Assembly (NCBI GenBank): GCA_963740525.1
Contig: CAVUEG010000006.1
Coordinates: 620,001 to 684,000 of the forward strand
Length of the DNA stretch: 64,000 nt
Direction: 5' to 3'
From: CAVUEG01 sp963740525
GTDB lineage: Bacteria > Actinomycetota > Actinomycetes > Propionibacteriales > Nocardioidaceae
Part shown: piece after piece, positions 49,510 to 58,401 of the stretch
How positions within the stretch are numbered: the first letter of the stretch is position 1
Layout: every line of letters starts with the position of its first letter
Translations under genes and position numbers: made by a program
Notes under the pieces: model-generated
Seen by the model: only the letters and a program-made list of their open reading frames with translations
What the model was told of the DNA's origin: nothing
The model's database searches: none

Positions 49510-51465
49510 GTGACCGAGGATCAGACTCGACGAGGCAACGGGAGTAGGGCACAGGTGGCCAAGCAGGTCAAGCAGCTGGACCGGGTGATCATCCGGTTCG
49601 CCGGGGACTCCGGGGACGGCATGCAGCTCACCGGTGACCGCTTCACCCAGGAGACCGCGTCGTTCGGAAACGACCTGTCGACGCTGCCCAACTTCCCGGC
49701 AGAGATCCGCGCGCCCCAGGGCACGCTGCCCGGCGTCTCGTCGTTCCAGGTGCACTTCGCCGACCACGACATCCTCACTCCTGGTGACTCCCCCGACGTA
49801 CTCGTGGCGATGAACCCCGCGGCTCTGAGGGCCAACCTGTCGGACCTGAAGAAGGGCGCGACGATCATCGTCGACACCCACGACTTCAGCGGCCGCAACC
49901 TCAGCAAGGCCGGCTACACCGTCAGCCCGCTGGACGACGGCTCGCTCGACGAGTTCGCCGTCCAGGCGGTCGACCTCACCGGCATGACGGTCGAGGCGGT
50001 CAAGGAGTTCGGGCTCTCCCGCAAGGACGCCAGCCGGTCCAAGAACATGTTCGCGCTGGGCCTGGTCTCATGGATGTACGGCCGCCCCACGGACTCCACG
50101 ATCACCTTCCTCGAGCGTCGCTTCGCGAAGGTTCCCGACATCCGCGACGCGAACGTGACCGCGTTCAAGGCCGGCTGGTACTTCGGGGAGACCACCGAGG
50201 CCTTCGTCGTCCAGTACGAGATCAAGCCGGCGCCGATGCAGCCGGGCACCTACCGCAACATCACCGGCAACCTGGCTCTGTCCTACGGCCTGGTCGCCGG
50301 AGCCGTGCAGTCCGGGCTCCCCCTCTTCCTCGGGTCCTACCCGATCACCCCGGCCTCCGACATCCTCCACGAGCTGAGCAAGCACAAGCGGTTCGGCGTC
50401 ACCACCTTCCAGGCGGAGGACGAGATCGCCGGCGTCGGTGCCGCGCTCGGCGCCGCCTTCGGCGGTGCACTGGGGGTCACCACGACCTCCGGACCCGGCA
50501 TCGCTCTGAAGTCCGAGACGATCGGCCTCGCGGTGATGATGGAGCTCCCGATGCTCATCGTCGACGTGCAGCGCGGCGGCCCCTCGACCGGCCTGCCCAC
50601 CAAGACCGAGCAGGCCGACCTGCTCCAGGCGATGTTCGGCCGCAACGGTGAGTCTCCGGTGCCGATCGTGGCGCCGCAGTCCCCCGCCGACTGCTTCGAC
50701 GCAGCCGTGGAGGCGACCCGGATCGCGGTGACCTACCGCACCCCGGTGATGCTGCTCTCCGACGGGATGCTCGCCAACGGCTCCGAGCCCTGGCGGATCC
50801 CCGAGGTCGTGGACCTGCCGGCGATCGACCCCGCCTTCGCCACCGGGCCGAACCACACCGACGCCGACGGCGCGGAGGAGTTCTGGCCCTACATCCGCGA
50901 CGAGGAGACGCTGGCCCGCCCTTGGGCGATCCCGGGGACCCCCGGTCTCGAGCACCGCATCGGCGGTCTCGAGAAGGGCGACGGCCACGGCAACATCTCC
51001 TACGACCCCGCCAACCACGACTACATGGTCCGCACCCGCGCGGCCAAGGTGGAGCGGATCGCGGACTCGCTGCCGCCGTTGGTCGTCGACGACCCGTCCG
51101 GCGAGGCCAAGGTGCTGGTGCTCGGGTGGGGTTCGACGTACGGCCCGATCGGTGCCGCGTGCCGCCGGGTCCGCAAGGCCGGGATGCAGGTGGCCCAGGT
51201 GCACCTGCGCCATCTGAACCCGTTCCCGAAGGACCTCGGCGACATCCTGCACGCGTACGACGCGGTGATGATCCCGGAGATGAACCTCGGCCAGCTCTCG
51301 ATGCTGATCCGTGCGAAGTACCTCGTCGACGTCGTCGGCTACAACCACGTGAGAGGGCTGCCGCTCAAGGCCGCGGAGCTCGCGGAGGCGGTCACCGACC
51401 TGATCGGCACCATCTCGGGCGACGAACCGACACTGACCGCCGAGACCCAGGGAGCCCAGTCATGA
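49510..51465 (+). CDS. korA: 2-oxoacid:ferredoxin oxidoreductase, fused gamma/alpha subunit
   Basis: The 651-residue subunit joins the gamma domain (VIIRFAGDSGDGMQLTGDRF near the start) and the alpha domain (LGSYPITPASDILHELSKH). With KorB it oxidises 2-oxoglutarate (or a related 2-oxoacid) to the acyl-CoA and reduces ferredoxin, as in mycobacteria and streptomycetes. The start is uncertain: GTG at 49510 (VTEDQTRRGNG) or GTG at 49555 (VAKQVKQLDR). Its stop overlaps the korB ATG by 4 bases. Confidence 0.92.
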   Translation: MTEDQTRRGNGSRAQVAKQVKQLDRVIIRFAGDSGDGMQLTGDRFTQETASFGNDLSTLPNFPAEIRAPQGTLPGVSSFQVHFADHDILTPGDSPDVLVAMNPAALRANLSDLKKGATIIVDTHDFSGRNLSKAGYTVSPLDDGSLDEFAVQAVDLTGMTVEAVKEFGLSRKDASRSKNMFALGLVSWMYGRPTDSTITFLERRFAKVPDIRDANVTAFKAGWYFGETTEAFVVQYEIKPAPMQPGTYRNITGNLALSYGLVAGAVQSGLPLFLGSYPITPASDILHELSKHKRFGVTTFQAEDEIAGVGAALGAAFGGALGVTTTSGPGIALKSETIGLAVMMELPMLIVDVQRGGPSTGLPTKTEQADLLQAMFGRNGESPVPIVAPQSPADCFDAAVEATRIAVTYRTPVMLLSDGMLANGSEPWRIPEVVDLPAIDPAFATGPNHTDADGAEEFWPYIRDEETLARPWAIPGTPGLEHRIGGLEKGDGHGNISYDPANHDYMVRTRAAKVERIADSLPPLVVDDPSGEAKVLVLGWGSTYGPIGAACRRVRKAGMQVAQVHLRHLNPFPKDLGDILHAYDAVMIPEMNLGQLSMLIRAKYLVDVVGYNHVRGLPLKAAELAEAVTDLIGTISGDEPTLTAETQGAQS

Positions 51466-52535
51466 GCCAGGCCGCCGAGCTGCCCTTCCCGGGGCTTCGT
51501 GACGTCCCCGCCACCGACACGAAGCAGACCGGCAAGGAGTTCACCTCCGACCAGGAGGTCCGCTGGTGCCCGGGCTGCGGGGACTACGCCGTCCTCAAGG
51601 CGGTCCAGTCCTTCCTCCCCGACCTGGGGCTACGCCGCGAGAACATCGTGTTCGTCTCGGGCATCGGCTGCTCCTCGCGCTTTCCCTACTACCTCGACAC
51701 GTTCGGCATGCACTCCATCCACGGGCGGGCACCGGCCATCGCCACGGGCCTCGCCACCACCCGCAGCGACCTCTCGGTCTGGGTGGTGACCGGTGACGGG
51801 GACGCGCTGTCCATCGGCGGCAACCACCTGATCCACGCGCTGCGCCGGAACGTGAACATGACCATCCTGCTCTTCAACAACCGGATCTACGGCCTCACCA
51901 AGGGTCAGTACTCCCCCACCTCGGAGCCGGGGAAGGTCACCAAGTCCACGCCGATGGGGTCGGTCGACATGCCGTTCAACCCGGTCTCGCTCGCCCTCGG
52001 GGCCGAGGCGACGTTCGTCGCCCGGACCATCGACTCCGACCGCAAGCACCTGACGGCGGTGCTCTCGGCGGCGGCAGCCCATCGTGGGACCTCGCTGGTC
52101 GAGATCTACCAGAACTGCCCGATCTTCAACGACGGTGCCTTCGACGCGATCAAGAACCCTGACACCAAGGCGGACGCGATCATCCCGCTCGAGCACGGGC
52201 AGCCGATCCGCTTCGGCACGGACGGCTCCAAGGCGATCGTGCGCGACGCCGCCACCGGCGGTGTCGCGGTGGCCGAGTCGGCCGACGTCGACGAGAGCGA
52301 GATCCTGGTTCACGACGCCCACGCCGACGACCCGACCACCGCCTTCGCGATCTCCCGGTTGACCGATGCCGGGGTGCTGCACCAGTCGCCGATCGGCATC
52401 TTCCGTCAGGTCGAGCGGGCGACGTACGACGACCAGGCGCGCGACCAGATCAGCATCGCGAGCAACGGCGTCGCCGAACCGCAGGAACTGCTCGGATCGC
52501 TGATCGCCGGCGGCGACACCTGGACCGTCGTCTGA
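51462..52535 (+). CDS. korB: 2-oxoacid:ferredoxin oxidoreductase beta subunit
   Basis: The 357-residue thiamine-diphosphate subunit shows the iron-sulfur/TPP entry motif VRWCPGCGDYAVLKAV, GIGCSSRFPYYLDTFGMHS and the TPP-magnesium motif GDGDALSIGGNH. It pairs with KorA immediately upstream. The 2-oxoglutarate preference is inferred from family membership. Confidence 0.95.
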   Translation: MSQAAELPFPGLRDVPATDTKQTGKEFTSDQEVRWCPGCGDYAVLKAVQSFLPDLGLRRENIVFVSGIGCSSRFPYYLDTFGMHSIHGRAPAIATGLATTRSDLSVWVVTGDGDALSIGGNHLIHALRRNVNMTILLFNNRIYGLTKGQYSPTSEPGKVTKSTPMGSVDMPFNPVSLALGAEATFVARTIDSDRKHLTAVLSAAAAHRGTSLVEIYQNCPIFNDGAFDAIKNPDTKADAIIPLEHGQPIRFGTDGSKAIVRDAATGGVAVAESADVDESEILVHDAHADDPTTAFAISRLTDAGVLHQSPIGIFRQVERATYDDQARDQISIASNGVAEPQELLGSLIAGGDTWTVV

Positions 52536-52590
52536 CCCCTCCCCCCGGGGCGGCGACCCGAAGCGGCTGAGGGCCGCCTATCGTGGTGAC

Positions 52591-53499
52591 ATGGTTGAAA
52601 GTCGTCGCGGTTTCCTGATCGGCGCCGCGGCGTACCTCATGTGGGGGCTCTTCCCGCTCTACTGGCCGCTGCTCGAGCCCGCAGGAGCCGTCGAGATCCT
52701 GGCGCACCGGATCTTCTGGTCCCTTGCGGTGATGGCACTGCTGGTCGTCCTGCTGCGGCGAACGGACCGGCTCCGCGCCGTCATGGCCTCGCGGCGCACC
52801 CTGGCCATCCTGACCGCAGCCTCGGTCGTGATCGCGATCAACTGGGGCACCTACATCTGGGGCGTGAACAACGAGCACGTCGTCGAGGCGTCGCTCGGCT
52901 ACTTCATCACCCCCCTGGTCCTCGTGCTGATGGGTGTCTTCGTCCTCGGCGAGCGGCTCCGGCCCCTGCAGTGGGCAGCCCTCGGGCTGGCTGCCGCGGC
53001 AGTCATCGGGCTCACCGTCGAGTACGGCCGACCTCCGTGGGTCGCCCTGGTGCTCGCGTTCTCGTTCGGCAGCTACGGGCTGGCCAAGAAGAAGGCCAAT
53101 ACCGGAGCCGTGGAGAGCCTGACGGTGGAGACGCTCCTCCTGACCCCGATCGCGCTGGGCTACCTGGTCTGGCTCACGAGCCAAGGCTCGTCGCAGTTCG
53201 CGAACCACGGCCTGAGCCACGCTGCACTGCTGGCCAGCGCGGGTCTGGTCACCGCGATCCCGCTGATCTGTTTCGGCGCCGCTGCCACCCGGGTCTCGAT
53301 GACCACTCTCGGGCTCCTGCAGTACTTGGCTCCGACCATCCAGTTCGGGCTCGGTGTCGCGCTCTTCCATGAGCCGATGCCGGCGCTGCGCTGGCTGGGC
53401 TTCTCCCTGGTCTGGGTCGCGCTCGCGATCTTCACGGCAGAGTCCGTGAACCACCGCCGTCGACAGCTCCGGCTCATGGCCGAGGCCACCGCCATCTGA
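52591..53499 (+). CDS. rarD: EamA family transporter RarD
   Basis: A 302-residue protein with ten hydrophobic helices and RarD features: GAAAYLMWGLFPLYWPLLEP at the start, EILAHRIFWS, VNNEHVVEASLGYFITPL and GLLQYLAPTIQFGLGV. RarD-type exporters move small metabolites; the substrate is not established. Confidence 0.92.
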   Translation: MVESRRGFLIGAAAYLMWGLFPLYWPLLEPAGAVEILAHRIFWSLAVMALLVVLLRRTDRLRAVMASRRTLAILTAASVVIAINWGTYIWGVNNEHVVEASLGYFITPLVLVLMGVFVLGERLRPLQWAALGLAAAAVIGLTVEYGRPPWVALVLAFSFGSYGLAKKKANTGAVESLTVETLLLTPIALGYLVWLTSQGSSQFANHGLSHAALLASAGLVTAIPLICFGAAATRVSMTTLGLLQYLAPTIQFGLGVALFHEPMPALRWLGFSLVWVALAIFTAESVNHRRRQLRLMAEATAI

Positions 53500-53514
53500 C
53501 GCAGGGCGTCGAGG

Positions 53515-54048
53515 TCAGGAGGTCACGGGCTCGCTCCGGCCACCGACCGGCCACAGGGGAGCCCGGAGCCCGCGAGACACGCTCTGGGCGTCGGGCAGCA
53601 TCGGGTGGTACGTCGGGACGACGCCGGAGCTCGCCACGGTGTCAGGCACCAAACGGGCCAGGTGAGTGCGGACCCGCTCGACGTCGACGCGGTGCCGAAC
53701 CGCGGTGAGCAGCACGACTCGGCCACCGGGGACCCGGAGCCGGACCCGCCCCGTGCCCGAGACTGAGGCGGCGGCCAGGTCGGAGACCAGGTAGCTGGCC
53801 GCCAAGGTGGGCTCGGAGTCGCGCGAGAAGGTCCCCGAGTCCACCACCGCCACTCGCTGAGTCGTGACGACCAGCAGGTCCGCCACCGGACGCACGCCGA
53901 ACACGGCGACCGCGAGGGCGACCTGCTCGTCGGGATCGAGCAGCTCCGGGAGTCTCGGTAGGACGCGAAAGGCGGGCGTCACCGCCTTGTACCCCACCTC
54001 GGGCAGGTTCCCCTGCGCCCCCTCCGCACCGGCCTGTTGCTCAGTCAT
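53515..54048 (-). CDS. Conserved hypothetical protein (possible PH-like domain)
   Basis: A 177-residue soluble protein without clear named motifs. The middle (VFGVRPVADLLVVTTQRVAVVDSG and GRVRLRVPGGRVVLLTAVR, both broken here only by comment) has the strand pattern of bacterial PH-like domains, which often sit in proteins that report on lipid or membrane state; that is weak evidence. It lies between rarD (convergent) and the polyprenyl synthase gene. No partner is evident. Confidence 0.55.
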   Translation of the reverse strand: MTEQQAGAEGAQGNLPEVGYKAVTPAFRVLPRLPELLDPDEQVALAVAVFGVRPVADLLVVTTQRVAVVDSGTFSRDSEPTLAASYLVSDLAAASVSGTGRVRLRVPGGRVVLLTAVRHRVDVERVRTHLARLVPDTVASSGVVPTYHPMLPDAQSVSRGLRAPLWPVGGRSEPVTS

Positions 54049-54196
54049 GACCTGGCTCGCTCTCCGGCCCCTCCGGCCTCGTCGCGCCCCGCGAAGCGGA
54101 CGCTACCCACCCGGAAGGTCGCTGAACCTTTCGCGCGAACTGGTCCGAACCAGTCGTCCGGAGGAGCGGGCCGGACCGGGCGGTGGGGAGCCCGGG

Positions 54197-55198
54197 TCAG
54201 GAGGTGCGGGTCGCCACCAGGTGCGCGAACGCGTCGAGCGCGTCGCGGGCGGGGCCTTCGGGCAGCACCTTGAGCAGCTCACGCGCCTCGTTCGCCCGCG
54301 CGACCACGTAGGCCCGGGCCTCGGCCATCGCCGGATGCCCGCGCAGGAGCGCCAGCAGCTCGGAGTGACGGCCGTCGTCGGAGAGATCACCGTCGAGGAG
54401 CTCGACCAGCCGGAGGTCGTCCGGGTCGCTCGAGCCGGAAGCCCGCTTGCGGGCCAGCAGCACCGGCAGCGTGGGGACGCCCTCGCGAAGGTCCGTGCCA
54501 GGCGTCTTCCCGGACTCGGCCGACTCGCTGTCGATGTCGAGGATGTCGTCGGAGAGCTGGAAGGCCGTTCCCACCCGCTCGCCGTACGCGGTGAGCGCCT
54601 CCTCGACCTCCAGCGGGGCTCCGGCGAACCGGGCTCCGTAGCGGGCCGAGGTGGCGATCAGCGAGCCGGTCTTCCCTGCGATCACCCGCAGGTAGTGCTC
54701 GAGTGGGTCGTCGTCCCCGGGCCCCAGCGTCTCGAGGATCTGACCTTCGACCAGGCGGGTGAACGTCCTCGCCTGGATGCGTACGGCGTCCGCGCCGAGC
54801 TCGGCGGTCAGCTCCGAGGACTTGGAGAACAAGAAGTCCCCGGTGAGGATCGCAACGTGGTTGTCCCACCGCGCGTTGGCCGACTCGGCTCCGCGCCGGA
54901 GGTCGGCCTCGTCCATCACGTCGTCGTGGTAGAGCGACGCGAGGTGTGTCAGCTCGACGACGCAGGCAGCGGTGACCACACCCTCGCGGGTCGGGTCCCC
55001 GGTCTCGGCCGCAAGGAGCACGAGCAGCGGACGGAACCGCTTCCCGCCGGCCTCGAGCAGGTGCCGAGCCGCGGTGGTGACGAAGCCGGCCTCGCTCTGG
55101 ACGTGCCCGTGGAGGGCCTCCTCGACCTCCGTCATGCGGGCACGCAGCCGCGACTCGAGATCGGCGTCGAGGATCGGCAGTGCCAGTGCGGAGCTCAC
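54197..55198 (-). CDS. Polyprenyl diphosphate synthase (menaquinone side chain)
   Basis: A 333-residue trans-prenyltransferase with the two Asp-rich motifs LYHDDVMDEAD and LSDDILDIDSE, and AGGKRFRPLLVLLAAE. Length and context point to the long-chain synthase that supplies the menaquinone tail (GrcC/IspB type). The GTG start overlaps the nuoN stop (GTGA), placing the gene at the end of the nuo operon, so quinone supply and Complex I could be co-expressed. Chain length cannot be read reliably. Confidence 0.92.
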   Translation of the reverse strand: MSSALALPILDADLESRLRARMTEVEEALHGHVQSEAGFVTTAARHLLEAGGKRFRPLLVLLAAETGDPTREGVVTAACVVELTHLASLYHDDVMDEADLRRGAESANARWDNHVAILTGDFLFSKSSELTAELGADAVRIQARTFTRLVEGQILETLGPGDDDPLEHYLRVIAGKTGSLIATSARYGARFAGAPLEVEEALTAYGERVGTAFQLSDDILDIDSESAESGKTPGTDLREGVPTLPVLLARKRASGSSDPDDLRLVELLDGDLSDDGRHSELLALLRGHPAMAEARAYVVARANEARELLKVLPEGPARDALDAFAHLVATRTS

Positions 55199-56811
55199 CT
55201 GATGAACTCTCCCACGTTGCCGATCAGGTCGAGAACGGGACCGGGCACGACTCCGAGCAGCAAGGTCACCGCGAAGCCCAGGCTGATCGTGAGCGTCGTC
55301 AGCACGCTGGGCGTGGTGACGGTCGGCCCTTCGCCGACGGGCTCGGAGAAGAACATCAGCACGATCACGCGGACGTAGAAGAAGGCCGCGACCGCGCTCA
55401 TCAGCACGGCCACCACCACGATCGGCCAGGCACCCACCGACAGTGCTGAGGCGAAGACCGCCCACTTGGCGGTGAACCCACTGGTCAGCGGGATCCCGGC
55501 CATGGCGAGCAGGAAGAAGGCGAAGACGCCGGCGAACAGTGGAGACTCCTTGCCCAGGCCGGCCCAGCGGGACAGGTGTGTCGCCTCGCCGCCCGAGTCC
55601 CGGACGACGGTGACCACGGCGAAGGCGCCGAGCGTCATGAAGCCGTACGTCGTCAGGTAGAACAGCACCGCCTGGACCGACGTCAGCCCACCGGGCGTCA
55701 CCTCGGACAGCTGCTGGGCGCCCAACAGCCCGGTCAGGATGAATCCGGCGTGGGCGATCGAGGAGTACGCCAGCATCCGCTTGATGTCGGTCTGCGTGAG
55801 CGCGACGACCGACCCGAGGACCATGGTCAGGATCGCGATCACCCAGATCATCGGGCTCCAGTCCCAGCGGGCCGGGCCGAACGCGACGTAGTACAGCCTC
55901 AGCATCGCGCCGAAGGCGGCGACCTTGGTCGCGGCGGCCATGAAGCCGGTGACCGCCGTCGGAGCGCCCTGGTAGACGTCGGGGGTCCACGAGTGGAACG
56001 GAACGGCGCCGACCTTGAACAGCAGGCCGACCGAGATCAGGCCGATGCCGCCGAGCAGCAGCATGTCGCCGCCGACCCGGCCCTGGACCGCTGTGGCGAT
56101 CTCGGCGAGGTGCATCGAGCCGGCGTACCCGTAGATCAGGGCGATGCCGTAGATGAAGAACCCGGAGGAGAACGCGCCGAGCATGAAGTACTTCAGCGCC
56201 GCCTCCTGGCTCAGCAGTCGACGCCTACGAGCCAGACCGCACAGGAGGTACAGCGGGAGGGAGAGCACCTCGAGCCCGACGAACATGGTCAACAGGTCGT
56301 TGGCCGCGGGGAACATCATCATGCCGCCCACGGCGAACAACATGAGCGGGAAGACCTCGGTGTGCTCGAGCCCACGGGTCGAGGCCTGACGCTCCGCCTC
56401 AGTGCCGGGCAGCGCCGCCGCCTGGCCGGCGAACGCCGTGATCCCACCCTCGAGGTGCCGCTCGGCGAAGAGGAACACGCTGGCCAGCGACAGCGACAGG
56501 ATGAGCCCCCACAGGAAGATCGACGGGCCGTCGATCGCGAAGGCACCCATGGCCGAGATCTGGCCTCGGGCGATGCCGTTGTTGTGCGGGGCGAGGTTGA
56601 GCCCCACGATCACGGTCGCCACCAGGGCACCCACGATGCCCACGATCGAGAGCACCGTCTGGATGAGGTAGCGACGCTCTCGAGGCGCGAACGCCTCCAC
56701 GAGTACGCCGACGATCGCCACGCCGAAGATGATCAACAGGGGCGAGAGCAGGCTGTACTCGATGCTCGGGATCTGGAACTCCGGGCCGACGGCCAGCAGG
56801 GGGGCGCTCAC
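55195..56811 (-). CDS. nuoN: NADH-quinone oxidoreductase subunit N
   Basis: A 538-residue antiporter-like membrane subunit of Complex I, with about 14 helices and the core VGAVPFHSWTPDVYQGAPTA and TDIKRMLAYSSIAHAG (conserved Lys and His of the proton path). It overlaps nuoM by 4 bases and the polyprenyl synthase by 4 bases. Confidence 0.96.
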   Translation of the reverse strand: MSAPLLAVGPEFQIPSIEYSLLSPLLIIFGVAIVGVLVEAFAPRERRYLIQTVLSIVGIVGALVATVIVGLNLAPHNNGIARGQISAMGAFAIDGPSIFLWGLILSLSLASVFLFAERHLEGGITAFAGQAAALPGTEAERQASTRGLEHTEVFPLMLFAVGGMMMFPAANDLLTMFVGLEVLSLPLYLLCGLARRRRLLSQEAALKYFMLGAFSSGFFIYGIALIYGYAGSMHLAEIATAVQGRVGGDMLLLGGIGLISVGLLFKVGAVPFHSWTPDVYQGAPTAVTGFMAAATKVAAFGAMLRLYYVAFGPARWDWSPMIWVIAILTMVLGSVVALTQTDIKRMLAYSSIAHAGFILTGLLGAQQLSEVTPGGLTSVQAVLFYLTTYGFMTLGAFAVVTVVRDSGGEATHLSRWAGLGKESPLFAGVFAFFLLAMAGIPLTSGFTAKWAVFASALSVGAWPIVVVAVLMSAVAAFFYVRVIVLMFFSEPVGEGPTVTTPSVLTTLTISLGFAVTLLLGVVPGPVLDLIGNVGEFIR

Positions 56812-58346
56812 TGGTGGTTCTCCTCTCCCTGCGCCGCAGGTACCGCGGGCGCCGGGTCATGGGCACCCACGTGGTGCAACGTGTCGGCGACGGCGGGGTT
56901 GATCACGTCGAGCAGCGGCTTGGGGTAGAAGCCGAGGATCACGATCAGCGCGAGCAGCGGCGCCAGCGAGAGGACCTCGCGGCGGCCCAGGTCACGGAAG
57001 CCCGCCACCTCGGGCCGGGTCGGCCCGGTCATCGTGCGTTGGTACATCAGCAGGATGTAGAGGGCTGCGAACACGATCCCCAGGACCGCGAAGACCGCGA
57101 GCACCGGCGAGTATGCGAACGTCCCCACGAGCACGAGGAACTCCGAGACGAACGGCGAGAGACCCGGCAGGGACAGTGACGACAACCCCGCGAGCAGGAA
57201 CGTCCCCGCCAGGATCGGGGCGACCCGCTCGACGCCACCGAAGTCGCTGATCAGCTGCGAGCCGCGGCGCCGGATCAGGAACCCGGTGACCAGGAAGAGG
57301 GCCGCAGTGGAGAGCCCGTGGTTGAACATGTAGAGGTTCGCGCCGGTCTGGCCCTGGCTGTTCATCACGAAGATGCCCAGCACGATGAAGCCGAAGTGCG
57401 ACACGGAGGTGTAGGCGATCAGCCGCGAGATGTTGTTCTGGCCGATGGCGAGGATCGCGCCGTAGAGCACGCTGATCACGGCGAGCACGAGCACCACCGG
57501 TGTGGCCCAGTGCGATGCCTCGGGGAAGAGGCCGAGGCAGAACCGGATCATCCCGAAGGTGCCGATCTTGTCCAGGATGCTGACGAGCAGCACCGACGTG
57601 CCCGGGGTGGCCTCGTCGGCCGCGTCCGGGAGCCACGTGTGGACCGGGAACATCGGCGCCTTGATCGCGAACGCCACGAAGAAGCCGAGGAACAGCCAGC
57701 GACCGAGGTCCCGGTCGATCGGCAGGTTGGAGAGCTCCGAGAGCAGGTACGTCGGGCCGCCGGGCGTGCCTGAGGACACGACGTACAGTCCGATCACCGA
57801 CGCCAGCATGAGCAGACCGCCGGCGAGTGAGAAGAGCAGGAACTTCACCGCCGCGTAGGAACGGCGAGCGCCGCCGAAACCGCCGATCAGGAAGTAGATC
57901 GGCACCAGGGTCGCCTCGAAGAGCACGTAGAACAAGAACACGTCGGTCGCTGCGAACACGCCGATCGCCAGCCCCTCCAGCGCCAGCATCCAGGCGAAGA
58001 AGGAGTTCGCGCTCCACCGGCCGTGGTCCCCGTCGTTCCACGACGCCAGGATCACCACCGGCGTCAGGATCGCCGTGAGCAGGACGAGGCTGAGCCCGAT
58101 CCCGTCCACTCCCAGCGCGTAGTACGCGCCGAACGCCGCGATCCACTGGTGCTGCTCGGTGTACTGGAAGCCGGAGCCGGCGTCGTAGCCGATCGCGATC
58201 AGGACCACCAGCACCAAGGTGAGCACGGAGAACCCGAGGGCGACCTGCTTCACCAGTGGGGCGCCCTCGCGCTTGGGCAGCATCGCCACGACGACCGCGC
58301 CGAGGATCGGCAGCACGATCGCAGCGGTCAACCAGGGAAAGCTCAC
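56808..58346 (-). CDS. nuoM: NADH-quinone oxidoreductase subunit M
   Basis: A 512-residue antiporter-like subunit: FEATLVPIYFLIGGFG with the key Glu, MFPVHTWLPDAADEATPG and NISRLIAYTSVSHFGF. It pumps protons in the membrane arm. About 55 bases separate it from nuoL, the largest gap within the operon. Confidence 0.96.
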   Translation of the reverse strand: MSFPWLTAAIVLPILGAVVVAMLPKREGAPLVKQVALGFSVLTLVLVVLIAIGYDAGSGFQYTEQHQWIAAFGAYYALGVDGIGLSLVLLTAILTPVVILASWNDGDHGRWSANSFFAWMLALEGLAIGVFAATDVFLFYVLFEATLVPIYFLIGGFGGARRSYAAVKFLLFSLAGGLLMLASVIGLYVVSSGTPGGPTYLLSELSNLPIDRDLGRWLFLGFFVAFAIKAPMFPVHTWLPDAADEATPGTSVLLVSILDKIGTFGMIRFCLGLFPEASHWATPVVLVLAVISVLYGAILAIGQNNISRLIAYTSVSHFGFIVLGIFVMNSQGQTGANLYMFNHGLSTAALFLVTGFLIRRRGSQLISDFGGVERVAPILAGTFLLAGLSSLSLPGLSPFVSEFLVLVGTFAYSPVLAVFAVLGIVFAALYILLMYQRTMTGPTRPEVAGFRDLGRREVLSLAPLLALIVILGFYPKPLLDVINPAVADTLHHVGAHDPAPAVPAAQGEENHQ

Positions 58347-58401
58347 AGCGACACCAGCCTCAGCATCGAAAACCTGACATCCATGTTCAATCCGTTCCGG
58401 G